A DNA stretch of 11,464 bases from Halanaerobiaceae bacterium (lineage in GTDB: Bacteria > Bacillota > Halanaerobiia > Halanaerobiales > Halarsenatibacteraceae): contig PWHA01000220.1 of NCBI GenBank assembly GCA_003554685.1, positions 1 to 11,464 on the forward strand. Reading direction: 5' to 3'. Within the stretch, counting starts at the first letter, position 1. Each line of letters starts with the position of its first letter. Made by a program: the position numbers and the translations under genes. The notes beneath the pieces were generated by a model. It was not told the origin of the DNA. It saw only the letters and a program-made list of their open reading frames with translations, and ran no database searches. This document shows, piece after piece, positions 5,772 to 11,464 of the stretch.

Positions 5772-6234
5772 TTTGAATCCGTAATTCCTGAAAAAAATCC
5801 TTCAATAATTGACTGCAGTCCTGCTTTAAGACACCCTGCCTGACCTTTACCTGGTGATTTAGTCTTTCATCCTGCACCAGATTATAAAGTGAGCCGACAG
5901 CTCCAGCTTTGGGATCACAGGCGCCAAATATTAGTTCCGGAATGCGGGCCTGAATTATAGCGCCGGCACACATGGCACAGGGTTCCAGGGTGACATAGAG
6001 TCTGGTATCTTCGAGCCGCCAGCTTTCCAGCCGGTGAGCAGCAGCCCGTAAAGTTATAATTTCAGCATGATCTGTGGGATCCTGGTTGGTTTCCCGAAGA
6101 TTATAACCGCTGGCGATCACCCGGTCATTTTTAACCAGAACTGCACCGATGGGAACCTCATCCAGCCGCAAAGCCTGGCGAGCCTGCTCCAGTGCCAGTT
6201 CCATATAATGTTGATCCTGCTCGCTGATATTCAT
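5761..6234 (-). CDS. tadA: tRNA-specific adenosine deaminase TadA
   Basis: Converts adenosine 34 of tRNA-Arg(ACG) to inosine so that one tRNA reads several CGN codons; a cytosolic zinc enzyme acting as a homodimer. At 157 residues it is normal for the family. The deaminase signature is complete: H56-A57-E58 (zinc ligand and catalytic glutamate) and P85-C86-x-x-C89 (zinc ligands), with the substrate loop including N45 and the V-P-I-G-A core (27-31). The start ATG 6234 gives the usual N-terminal helix; its Shine-Dalgarno (GGATGG) is weak. In Bacillus the gene lies just before the SRP RNA and dnaX. Here that link is interrupted by serine tRNAs and an unrelated cassette. Its own terminator is at 5672-5645. 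Confidence 0.95.
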   Translation of the reverse strand: MNISEQDQHYMELALEQARQALRLDEVPIGAVLVKNDRVIASGYNLRETNQDPTDHAEIITLRAAAHRLESWRLEDTRLYVTLEPCAMCAGAIIQARIPELIFGACDPKAGAVGSLYNLVQDERLNHQVKVRQGVLKQDCSQLLKDFFQELRIQKDG

Positions 6235-6256
6235 AGTTTTCCATCCAGTTATCGGG

Positions 6257-6285
6257 ATTATAACTCAAATCACAACCCCTTTATA
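6257..6285 (-). promoter_or_regulatory. Possible tadA promoter
   Basis: TATAAT (6262-6257, minus strand) lies 22 nt before the tadA ATG. The hexamer 17 nt upstream, TATAAA (6285-6280), matches a -35 at only three positions. This is a weak candidate. Confidence 0.3.
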
Positions 6286-6334
6286 ACATGTAAAATTTCT
6301 GCTGTCAAGCTAAACAGCATTAAATGAAGCTCGA

Positions 6335-6374
6335 GCCCTTAATATGAACAGGATTCTCAGAAAAAATTAAGGGC
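6335..6374. repeat. 9-bp inverted repeat in the tadA/MFS divergent region
   Basis: GCCCTTAAT (6335-6343) pairs with ATTAAGGGC (6366-6374) around a 22-nt interior. It lies just upstream of the MFS promoter (-35 at 6401), so it could be a regulator site or the 3' end of an unseen transcript. No U-tract follows on the plus strand. Confidence 0.35.
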
Positions 6375-6400
6375 CAGCTCAAATTAACTGGCAGCAGGGG

Positions 6401-6429
6401 CTGACAAGGCAGCAATATTCCTGTATAAT
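6401..6429 (+). promoter_or_regulatory. Sigma-A promoter of the MFS gene
   Basis: CTGACA (6401-6406), a 17-nt spacer, and TATAAT (6424-6429). This is one mismatch from consensus at -35 and perfect at -10, with optimal spacing. Transcription should begin near 6436, giving a leader of about 187 nt that contains the 16-bp repeat array. Confidence 0.75.
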
Positions 6430-6484
6430 GATAGCTAAAATGGGATATAAAATTTTAAGCTCGCTCAACTAAAATATTGAATCT

Positions 6485-6565
6485 TACATAAACCAACTAT
6501 ATACATAAACCAATTAGTACATAAAGCGGTTAGTACATAAAGCGGTTAGTACATAAACCAATTAG
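6485..6565 (+). repeat. Five tandem 16-bp repeats in the MFS leader
   Basis: Units begin at 6485 (17 bp), 6502, 6518, 6534 and 6550. All start TACATAAA. Units 1, 2 and 5 continue with a CCAA-type core (CCAATTAG in 2 and 5), and units 3 and 4 with GCGGTTAG. Immediately after, AATTAGAAAG occurs twice (6560-6569 and 6577-6586). The array lies between the promoter and the MFS start codon, so it is transcribed. Confidence 0.8.
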
Positions 6566-6622
6566 AAAGTAATAAGAATTAGAAAGCAATTAAAATTCAC
6601 TTTTTGGGGAGACCTGCTCACC

Positions 6623-7879
6623 ATGTTTAAGTTTAAAAATATCACCGGCAAATTGACCCGCTTAAAATCAGATCTGCAGTGGCAGCTGCTTTTTCTGCTT
6701 TCCACCGGTTATATGGCAGCCTTTGTTAATATCCAGGGGATTCAATCCCTGATGCCATTCATTCGTCAGGATTTCGGCATAACCCGTACCCAGGCCGGGC
6801 TTTATACCACTTTTTTCTTTCTCTCGGCAACCGGAATTGCCGTCTTCAGCGGCAGTATTGTTGATAAAATTGGCTCTAAACTGGGACTGGTTATCGGAGC
6901 AACCAGCATAGGTCTTTTAATGATAGTTCACGGTATTTCTCCAGTTTACGGCATGCTGTTAATTCTGGCCTTCATTACCGGAATAGGTTTCAGCATTATA
7001 ACCCCCTCGGTCAACAAGGCCATTATGCAGGAGGTGCCATCCCAAAATAGAGCAGTCTCCATGGGGCTCATGCATTCCGGCAGCGGAATAGGGGGTTTTG
7101 CCGGGGCAACCCTGCTCCCCCTGCTGGCCCTGAGAATAGGCTGGCGCTATTCCCTGATCATTTCCGGGCTTGCAGCAGTGCTGCTGGGCCTGCTGGTAGC
7201 CAAAAAATACTATCCTGAAAAAGAAAGTTCCGGCGGCAGGGCCATTGCCGGAAAAAACTTTAAGGAAGAGCTTTTTGAACTGCTGCAGAACCGCCAGCTG
7301 ATGCTGGCCTGCATGCTGGGCCTGACCTTTGGCCTGGCGGTGGGGGCTATTCCGGCTCACTATACCCTCTTTCTCACCATGGACCTCTTTTACAGTTCAG
7401 CCCTGGCCGGTTTTGCCCTGGGAATTGTTCAGATAGGCGGCATCTTTGGCCGCACCTTCTGGGGCTGGCTCAGCGACAGCCTGATGGATGGGGATCGCAA
7501 AAACAGCTTTATGCTGATAATGATAACAATCGTTATCTTAAAACTTATTTACGGTTTTCTGGGAAATGCAATGGCTGCCAGCACCTCTTTTATGCTAATA
7601 ATCTCCTTTCTGCTGGGAGTTTCAGCCCTGGGCTGGAGCGGTCTGTTTTTTACCGTAATCAGCGAGCGAGCTCGCCCGGAACAAACAGGCATTGCTTCAG
7701 GTATGTCCCTGATTTTTCTCAGAACCGGAGTGGTAATTGGACCGCCAATTTTTGGCTTTCTGGGCGATATGATGGATCATTATTTCTACAGCTGGCTGCT
7801 TTTGGGGGGCCTGGTTTTCATCTCGGGAATGATTTATTACCGCCTCCAGACTCTGGAAGACCATAAAGAAGTATTTTAG
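6623..7879 (+). CDS. Major facilitator superfamily transporter
   Basis: An inner-membrane secondary transporter of 418 residues with about twelve membrane helices, the usual size. The MFS loop 2-3 motif is seen as G77-x3-D81-K82-x-G84, and its second-half equivalent as GRTFWGWLSDSL in the loop between helices 8 and 9. A glycine-rich HSGSGIGGFAG stretch (151-161) in helix 5 resembles the antiporter-type motif C. Short cytoplasmic tails and no extra domain. The substrate is not predictable; general resemblance is to organic-anion and cyanate/nitrate-type carriers, so I give no gene name. The ATG at 6623 is preceded by GGGGAG at a rather long 11-nt spacing. It has its own promoter (6401-6429) and a long repeat-bearing leader. 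No terminator is evident directly after the stop. Confidence 0.93.
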   Translation: MFKFKNITGKLTRLKSDLQWQLLFLLSTGYMAAFVNIQGIQSLMPFIRQDFGITRTQAGLYTTFFFLSATGIAVFSGSIVDKIGSKLGLVIGATSIGLLMIVHGISPVYGMLLILAFITGIGFSIITPSVNKAIMQEVPSQNRAVSMGLMHSGSGIGGFAGATLLPLLALRIGWRYSLIISGLAAVLLGLLVAKKYYPEKESSGGRAIAGKNFKEELFELLQNRQLMLACMLGLTFGLAVGAIPAHYTLFLTMDLFYSSALAGFALGIVQIGGIFGRTFWGWLSDSLMDGDRKNSFMLIMITIVILKLIYGFLGNAMAASTSFMLIISFLLGVSALGWSGLFFTVISERARPEQTGIASGMSLIFLRTGVVIGPPIFGFLGDMMDHYFYSWLLLGGLVFISGMIYYRLQTLEDHKEVF

Positions 7880-8290
7880 TCATCAAAATTGAAGTTTTCA
7901 GGCACATTACACATACTTTTTCTGCACGTAAAGGAAAATGACCAGAGAAATCATTTCGCAAAAATTGAAATTTTCTGCATTACGTACTGGAAACTTATGT
8001 GTTCTGTCCCGCAACCTTCGCAATTATCAAAAAAAATAAAGGCCATTAGCATTATTCCAGGGTTAACCCCCATGTCACTTCCGAACACAACAAGACATGA
8101 AAATAACACGGTATATTTTCAAGATAAACTCCATGCTCCATTTGGAGCATAACAAAATATGAAAATAGAACATCATATTTACAAGGTAATAACTAGAAAA
8201 ATTTTTACTAACTTATATTAAAGACAGATGTACTGTTCTCCAGCAATTAATAAAACCAGGAAAGTACCAGGAGAGTAAAAAAATCCCGGT
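7880..8290. other. Intergenic region after the MFS gene, repeats only
   Basis: No convincing gene. An 87-codon frame (7889-8152) lacks a ribosome binding site and has an improbable translation. An imperfect direct repeat is present: AAAATTGAAGTTTTC (7885-7899) and AAAATTGAAATTTTC (7961-7975), each followed by a related CATTAC segment. A hairpin ATGCTCCA-TT-TGGAGCAT (8133-8150) has no U-tract, so it is not a standard terminator. Confidence 0.5.
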
Positions 8291-8319
8291 TTGCATTTTT
8301 TTAGGTGTCGGTATATAAT
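8291..8319 (+). promoter_or_regulatory. Sigma-A promoter of the MATE gene
   Basis: TTGCAT (8291-8296), a 17-nt spacer, and TATAAT (8314-8319). Transcription should begin near 8326, giving a very AT-rich leader of about 129 nt before the ATG at 8455. Confidence 0.75.
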
Positions 8320-8421
8320 TAGAGTGGCCTTATTTTTTTGTTTTAAGCTTTAATTTGTTAAATAGATTTGCTTTTTAACTTTAATTTATTAATATTTTTA
8401 TTGATTTTATGAATATATTGG

Positions 8422-8450
8422 CCATTGATTCAATTGGCTTTTTGAGGTGA
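8422..8450 (+). promoter_or_regulatory. Hairpin next to the ribosome binding site of the MATE gene
   Basis: GCCATTGA and TCAATTGGC (8421-8438) form a stem with one bulged T, followed by TTTTT (8439-8443) and directly by the Shine-Dalgarno GAGGTGA (8444-8450), 4 nt before the ATG. Its shape would suit an attenuator, but the stem is weak and may be chance in AT-rich sequence. Confidence 0.25.
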
Positions 8451-8454
8451 CAGC

Positions 8455-9846
8455 ATGCAGCAGCTTGATAAAAATCAGGAATTGATCCTGCAGGGAAACG
8501 TAATTAAAGCCATTCTGGTACTGGCCGGACCGATAATGATGAATAATGTGGTCCAGTCGGTCTATAATTTAACCGATACCTATTTTGTTAGCCAGCTGGG
8601 CTCGATACCGATGGCTGCCATGACCCTGGTCTGGCCGATTGTCTTTTTCTTTCTGGCTGTGGGAATCGGCATTAATATTGCCGGGACCTCTCTGATTGCC
8701 CAGTACATTGGTGACGGCAGAAAAGAAGAAGCTCGCCGGGTGGCCGGCGAAGTTATTTCAATTTCTCTGCTACTTTCCCTCTCCCTGGGGATTCCGGCTG
8801 CTATCCTCAGCCCCCAGCTGATCAGTTTTATGGGGGGAGAGGGTGAAGTTTTGCAGAACGGAGTTGCCTTTTTAAGGGTAATGCTGCTGGGAATGCCCAG
8901 TCTGTTCTTATTTCTGGCCTATGCTGCCATTCTTCAGGGCCAGGGAGATACCTTTACTCCCATGAAATTAAAACTTTCCTCTCTGGTACTAAACATTGTG
9001 CTGGACCCGGTTTTAATTTTCACCCTGAACTTTGGCATTGCCGGCGCAGCAATTGCCACTGTTTTTTCCCGGGGAATCTTTGCCATCTACGGTATGAAAA
9101 CCCTTTTCAATGCTCCCGATGATAAGCTGGAAATCACTCTGAAAGATCTGCGCCCCGGCAGAAAAATGATAAAATTGATTAAGATAGGTCTGCCTAACTG
9201 TATCGGACAGTCCATGGCAGCCTTTGGCTATATGTTCCTCAATATGTTCATAATCGCCTACGGTAATGAAACAATTGCTGCATTCGGGATCGGAAATAGA
9301 ATTTCTTCCTTTGTTATGATGCCGGCTATGGGCATCGGAACAGCCCTGGCTACCATTGTCGGTCAGAATCTGGGAGCAGAACAGATATTAAGGGCCCGGA
9401 AGGCTGTTAAAACCAGCGCCCTGCTTTCTTCTATGATTATGGGAGGTCTGGGCCTGGCTTTTTATCGATTTATTCCAGGTTTAACAGGTTTTTTCACCGA
9501 GCAGGAGCTGGTTTATACCCAGACAGTTAATTATTTGAGATTAATTGTTCTCACCCTGCCTCTGATGGGTTTTTTCCAGGTCTTTATCGGCACCTTCCAG
9601 GGTTCAGGTCACACCATCTATGCCATGCTGATGATGGGAGGACGTCTCTGGGCTCTCCGCATCCCGCTGATTCTTTTCTTCCGCGAGTTTACTGCCCTGG
9701 GCCCAACCGGGGTCTGGTATGCCATGGTCCTGAGCAATTTCTTTATCTCACTGGTGGGACTGGGAATCTATTTCTCCCGCCGCTGGGAAAACCGGGTCAT
9801 CTCTGAAGAAGAAGAAAAGGAACTGCAGCCAGCCCGGGGTTATTAA
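8455..9846 (+). CDS. MATE-family multidrug/metabolite exporter
   Basis: An inner-membrane cation-coupled exporter of 463 residues with twelve predicted helices, typical of the MATE family. Family marks include P26 in helix 1, YNLTDTYFVSQLG (37-49) with an acidic D41, and the two-bundle repeat. Also present are LDPVLIF followed by GIAGAAIATV in helix 6, and the second-half equivalent near IGNRISSF and GIGTALATIVGQNLGA. It fits the bacterial NorM/DinF-like branches, but the transported compound cannot be named. The start is fixed by GAGGTGA, 4 nt before the ATG. It has its own promoter and leader. The stop is only 7 nt from the stop of the converging purN, with no terminator visible between them. 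Confidence 0.95.
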   Translation: MQQLDKNQELILQGNVIKAILVLAGPIMMNNVVQSVYNLTDTYFVSQLGSIPMAAMTLVWPIVFFFLAVGIGINIAGTSLIAQYIGDGRKEEARRVAGEVISISLLLSLSLGIPAAILSPQLISFMGGEGEVLQNGVAFLRVMLLGMPSLFLFLAYAAILQGQGDTFTPMKLKLSSLVLNIVLDPVLIFTLNFGIAGAAIATVFSRGIFAIYGMKTLFNAPDDKLEITLKDLRPGRKMIKLIKIGLPNCIGQSMAAFGYMFLNMFIIAYGNETIAAFGIGNRISSFVMMPAMGIGTALATIVGQNLGAEQILRARKAVKTSALLSSMIMGGLGLAFYRFIPGLTGFFTEQELVYTQTVNYLRLIVLTLPLMGFFQVFIGTFQGSGHTIYAMLMMGGRLWALRIPLILFFREFTALGPTGVWYAMVLSNFFISLVGLGIYFSRRWENRVISEEEEKELQPARGY

Positions 9847-9853
9847 CCTCTTT

Positions 9854-10462
9854 TTAACCACCTTCGATAATTACCCTTCCTCCCTCAATTTTAACCCGAT
9901 CTTCAGCAATTAATTTAATCGCCCGGGGATAAATTCGGTGCTCCTGCTCTAAAATCCTGGCGGCCAGGTCTTCTACGCTGTCATCTTCTTTGACCTCAAC
10001 AACCGCCTGCAAAATTATCGGCCCGGTATCTATTCCTCGGTCAACAAAATGCACGGTGCAGCCGCTGTATCTGACTCCATATTCCACCGCCTGCTTTTGA
10101 GCCTCAAGCCCTTTAAAGGCCGGCAGGAGTGAAGGATGAATATTGATAATTTTATTGCTGAATTCTCCAACGAAGTCAGCTGAAAGAATCCGCATAAATC
10201 CTGCCAGAACCACCAGCTCAACCCCGACCCCTCTCAGTTCGGCAAGCAGCTCTGCCTCAAAGTCAGCCTGCTCCTCAAAGCTCTTCGGATCGATGAATTT
10301 ATTGGTTATTCCCGCCCTATCTGCCCGGGAGAGAGCCTCTGCTCCCTCCCTGTCACTGACTACCAGGCAGATTTCTGCCGGCAGATAACCTGAACTGACA
10401 GCATCAATAATGGCCTGGAGATTGGAGCCCCGACCCGAGGCAAAAACTGTAATTTTAATCAC
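9854..10462 (-). CDS. purN: Phosphoribosylglycinamide formyltransferase
   Basis: Transfers a formyl group from 10-formyltetrahydrofolate to GAR, the third step of purine synthesis; cytosolic. The 202-residue length matches the family. The phosphate-binding loop ASGRGSNLQA (8-17) is intact, as are the catalytic residues N107 and H109 in INIHPSLLP and D145 in GIDTGPI. The start is GTG at 10462, supported by AGGTGA at 10473-10468, 5 nt upstream. This Shine-Dalgarno is itself part of the first unit of the 30-bp repeat array. It lies downstream of purM on the same strand, the usual pur order, but with an unusually long 271-nt gap. The 3' end converges with the MATE gene. Confidence 0.96.
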   Translation of the reverse strand: MIKITVFASGRGSNLQAIIDAVSSGYLPAEICLVVSDREGAEALSRADRAGITNKFIDPKSFEEQADFEAELLAELRGVGVELVVLAGFMRILSADFVGEFSNKIINIHPSLLPAFKGLEAQKQAVEYGVRYSGCTVHFVDRGIDTGPIILQAVVEVKEDDSVEDLAARILEQEHRIYPRAIKLIAEDRVKIEGGRVIIEGG

Positions 10463-10464
10463 AT

Positions 10465-10700
10465 TTTCACCTGCCCGTTTAAATTAATCTTCCATTTCAA
10501 CTGCCTGCCTAAATTAATCTTCCGTTTCACCCGACAGCTTAAATTGACCTCCCATTTAAACTATCCTATTGAATTGACCTCCCCTTTCACCTGCCCGTCT
10601 AAATTAATCACATTTTCACCTGCCCGCTTAAATTAATCTTCCGTTTCACCTGACAGCTTGAATTGACCTCCCATTTAAACTAATCTTTCGCTTAAATCAA
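10465..10700 (-). repeat. Array of about eight 30-bp repeats between purM and purN
   Basis: Units (plus-strand starts) are at 10465, 10495, 10525, 10555, 10585 (29 bp), 10614, 10644 and 10674 (partial). Most begin TTTCACCTG or TTTAAACTA and have an AAATTAATC or AATTGACCTCC core. Units 3 and 7 differ at only two positions. Units 1 and 6 are almost identical, including the preceding AATCACAT. On the minus strand most units carry GGCAGGTGAAA or a variant. The copy next to purN supplies the real Shine-Dalgarno, and the copy at 10611 repeats both Shine-Dalgarno and GTG. That second GTG opens a 16-codon frame ending at TAG (10563-10561). Confidence 0.85.
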
Positions 10701-10731
10701 TTTTGATTTAACGGGATTTCTCTTTCCCGTT
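10692..10731 (-). promoter_or_regulatory. Two adjacent hairpins just after purM
   Basis: On the minus strand AACGGGA (10731-10725), an 8-nt loop and TCCCGTT (10716-10710) form a 7-bp hairpin that begins 2 nt after the purM stop. The palindrome TTAAATCAA-TT-TTGATTTAA (10692-10711) overlaps its end by two bases. Neither is followed by a U-tract, so they are more likely RNA-stability or processing elements than terminators. Confidence 0.4.
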
Positions 10732-10733
10732 CC

Positions 10734-11464
10734 TCAAAGATTCTCCCGGAGCCCTATCCGGCCCAGGAGCTGGACCTCTTCCTTCATTTTTTCAAGTTCT
10801 GATAAAATATCCTGCCTGTCTTCCGGTGAAATAACCAGCACCATACCGATCCCCATATTGAAAACCCGGTGCATTTCACTTTCCGAGATATCTCCAGCCT
10901 GCTGGATAATCTTAAATATTGCGGGAGTTTTGCGGTTTTCTTCAGAGAGTTCAATTTTTAAATCCCGGGGTAAAATCCGGGACAGATTTGCCCTCAGACC
11001 TCCCCCGGTAACATGGGCAATTCCCTTTATATCATACTTTTCCAGCAATGCTAGGACCGTTTTTACATAAATTCGGGTTGGCTGCAAAAGCTCCAGACCC
11101 AGGCTGCTATCGAGTTCCGCAAATTCCTGATCATAACTGTAACCAGCCTGCTGAAAAAGAGCAGCCCGGGCCAGGGTATATCCGTTGCTGTGCAGGCCGT
11201 TTGAGGCCAGCCCCAGCAGCAAATCACCGGCAACAATCTTCTCTCCGGTGATAATCCTGGCCCTGTCAACCAGACCCAGGGCAAAACCTGCCAGCTCATA
11301 TTCCCCCGGTCGATAGAAATCCGTCATTTCAGCAGTTTCTCCCCCCAGAAGAGCAGCCCCGGCTCTTTGACAGCCGGTAACGATTCCCTCCACAATTTCC
11401 CTGACCTTCTCAGGTTCAATCTTTCCAGCTGCCAGATAATCCAGAAAAAAGAGGGGACGGGCTC
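10734..11464 (-). CDS. purM: Phosphoribosylformylglycinamidine cyclo-ligase, N-terminus outside window
   Basis: AIR synthetase, the ATP-dependent ring closure of FGAM to AIR in purine synthesis; a cytosolic dimer. The reading frame is open to the window edge. The first full codon is at 11462, giving ARPLFFLDY and continuing, so 242 residues are visible and about 100 N-terminal residues are missing. An internal ATG at 11393 is not the start. Conserved parts are LFFLDY, GGETAEM, LASNGLHSNGYTLAR, HVTGGGLRANL and FNMGIGM, all matching PurM of the PurM/PurL superfamily. The gene precedes purN on the same strand, separated by hairpins and the 30-bp repeat array, so the two are probably co-transcribed. 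Confidence 0.96.
   Translation of the reverse strand, partial: ARPLFFLDYLAAGKIEPEKVREIVEGIVTGCQRAGAALLGGETAEMTDFYRPGEYELAGFALGLVDRARIITGEKIVAGDLLLGLASNGLHSNGYTLARAALFQQAGYSYDQEFAELDSSLGLELLQPTRIYVKTVLALLEKYDIKGIAHVTGGGLRANLSRILPRDLKIELSEENRKTPAIFKIIQQAGDISESEMHRVFNMGIGMVLVISPEDRQDILSELEKMKEEVQLLGRIGLRENL

Noticed and set aside
6485..6565. Iteron-type replication origin
   Set aside because: No replication initiator gene or DnaA boxes seen; the array lies downstream of a strong promoter in an mRNA leader.
8133..8150. Terminator of the MFS gene
   Set aside because: The 8-bp palindrome lacks a U-tract on either strand and is over 250 nt from the stop.
7889..8152. 87-codon plus-strand frame after the MFS gene
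   Set aside because: No ribosome binding site, overlaps direct repeats and a hairpin, and the translation looks non-coding. A remnant of a mobile element stays possible.
10465..10700. CRISPR array
   Set aside because: Units are contiguous and diverged with no unique spacers, and no cas gene is near.
10734..11393. Complete purM-like gene starting at ATG 11393
   Set aside because: The frame stays open upstream and encodes the conserved LFFLDY segment, so the gene continues past the window edge.

Overview
The window looks like chromosome from a diderm, AT-leaning Firmicute. Three things point there: a large SRP RNA with an Alu domain, CCA-encoding tRNA genes with strong GGAGG-type ribosome binding sites, and a secreted protein ending in an outer-membrane beta-signal pattern. 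A halophilic Halanaerobiales-type clostridium would fit, but that placement is inference. No phage, transposase, integrase, CRISPR array or plasmid gene was recognised.

Region by region: (1) 1-644, minus strand: the 5' part of the large SRP RNA, tRNA-Ser(GGA) and a decayed second copy of tRNA-Ser(CGA). (2) About 650-4770: a cassette with a three-gene minus-strand operon (NatA-type ABC ATPase, ABC-2 permease, predicted outer-membrane beta-barrel). Divergent from it are a 17-codon hydrophobic peptide and a translationally coupled secreted protein of unknown family. (3) 4787-6234, minus strand: the intact tRNA-Ser(CGA), a 730-nt gap with a strong inverted repeat, and tadA with its terminator. 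(4) 6401-9846, plus strand: an MFS transporter and a MATE-family exporter, each behind a good sigma-A promoter and a long leader. (5) 9854-11464, minus strand: purN and the C-terminal part of purM, separated by an array of 30-bp repeats.

How the parts relate: Bacillus and relatives keep the order tadA - SRP RNA - dnaX. Here tadA and the SRP RNA face the same way but are about 5.5 kb apart, separated by serine tRNA genes and the ABC/secreted-protein cassette. That cassette lies between two near-identical tRNA-Ser(CGA) copies, one intact and one decayed, so it looks like a later insertion. purM to purN is a standard purine-synthesis order. The two transporters are independent units.

The most unusual property is structural. 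Non-coding stretches repeatedly contain short tandem duplications: 15 bp before the SRP RNA, 20 bp over a ribosome binding site, 11 bp over the tadA stop, five 16-bp units in the MFS leader, and about eight 30-bp units between purM and purN. Several include the Shine-Dalgarno/start region and so create tiny upstream reading frames. No clearly new multi-gene system is visible. The best candidates for novelty are the ABC/beta-barrel/secreted-protein cassette, the 17-residue hydrophobic peptide and the repeat-built purM-purN leader.
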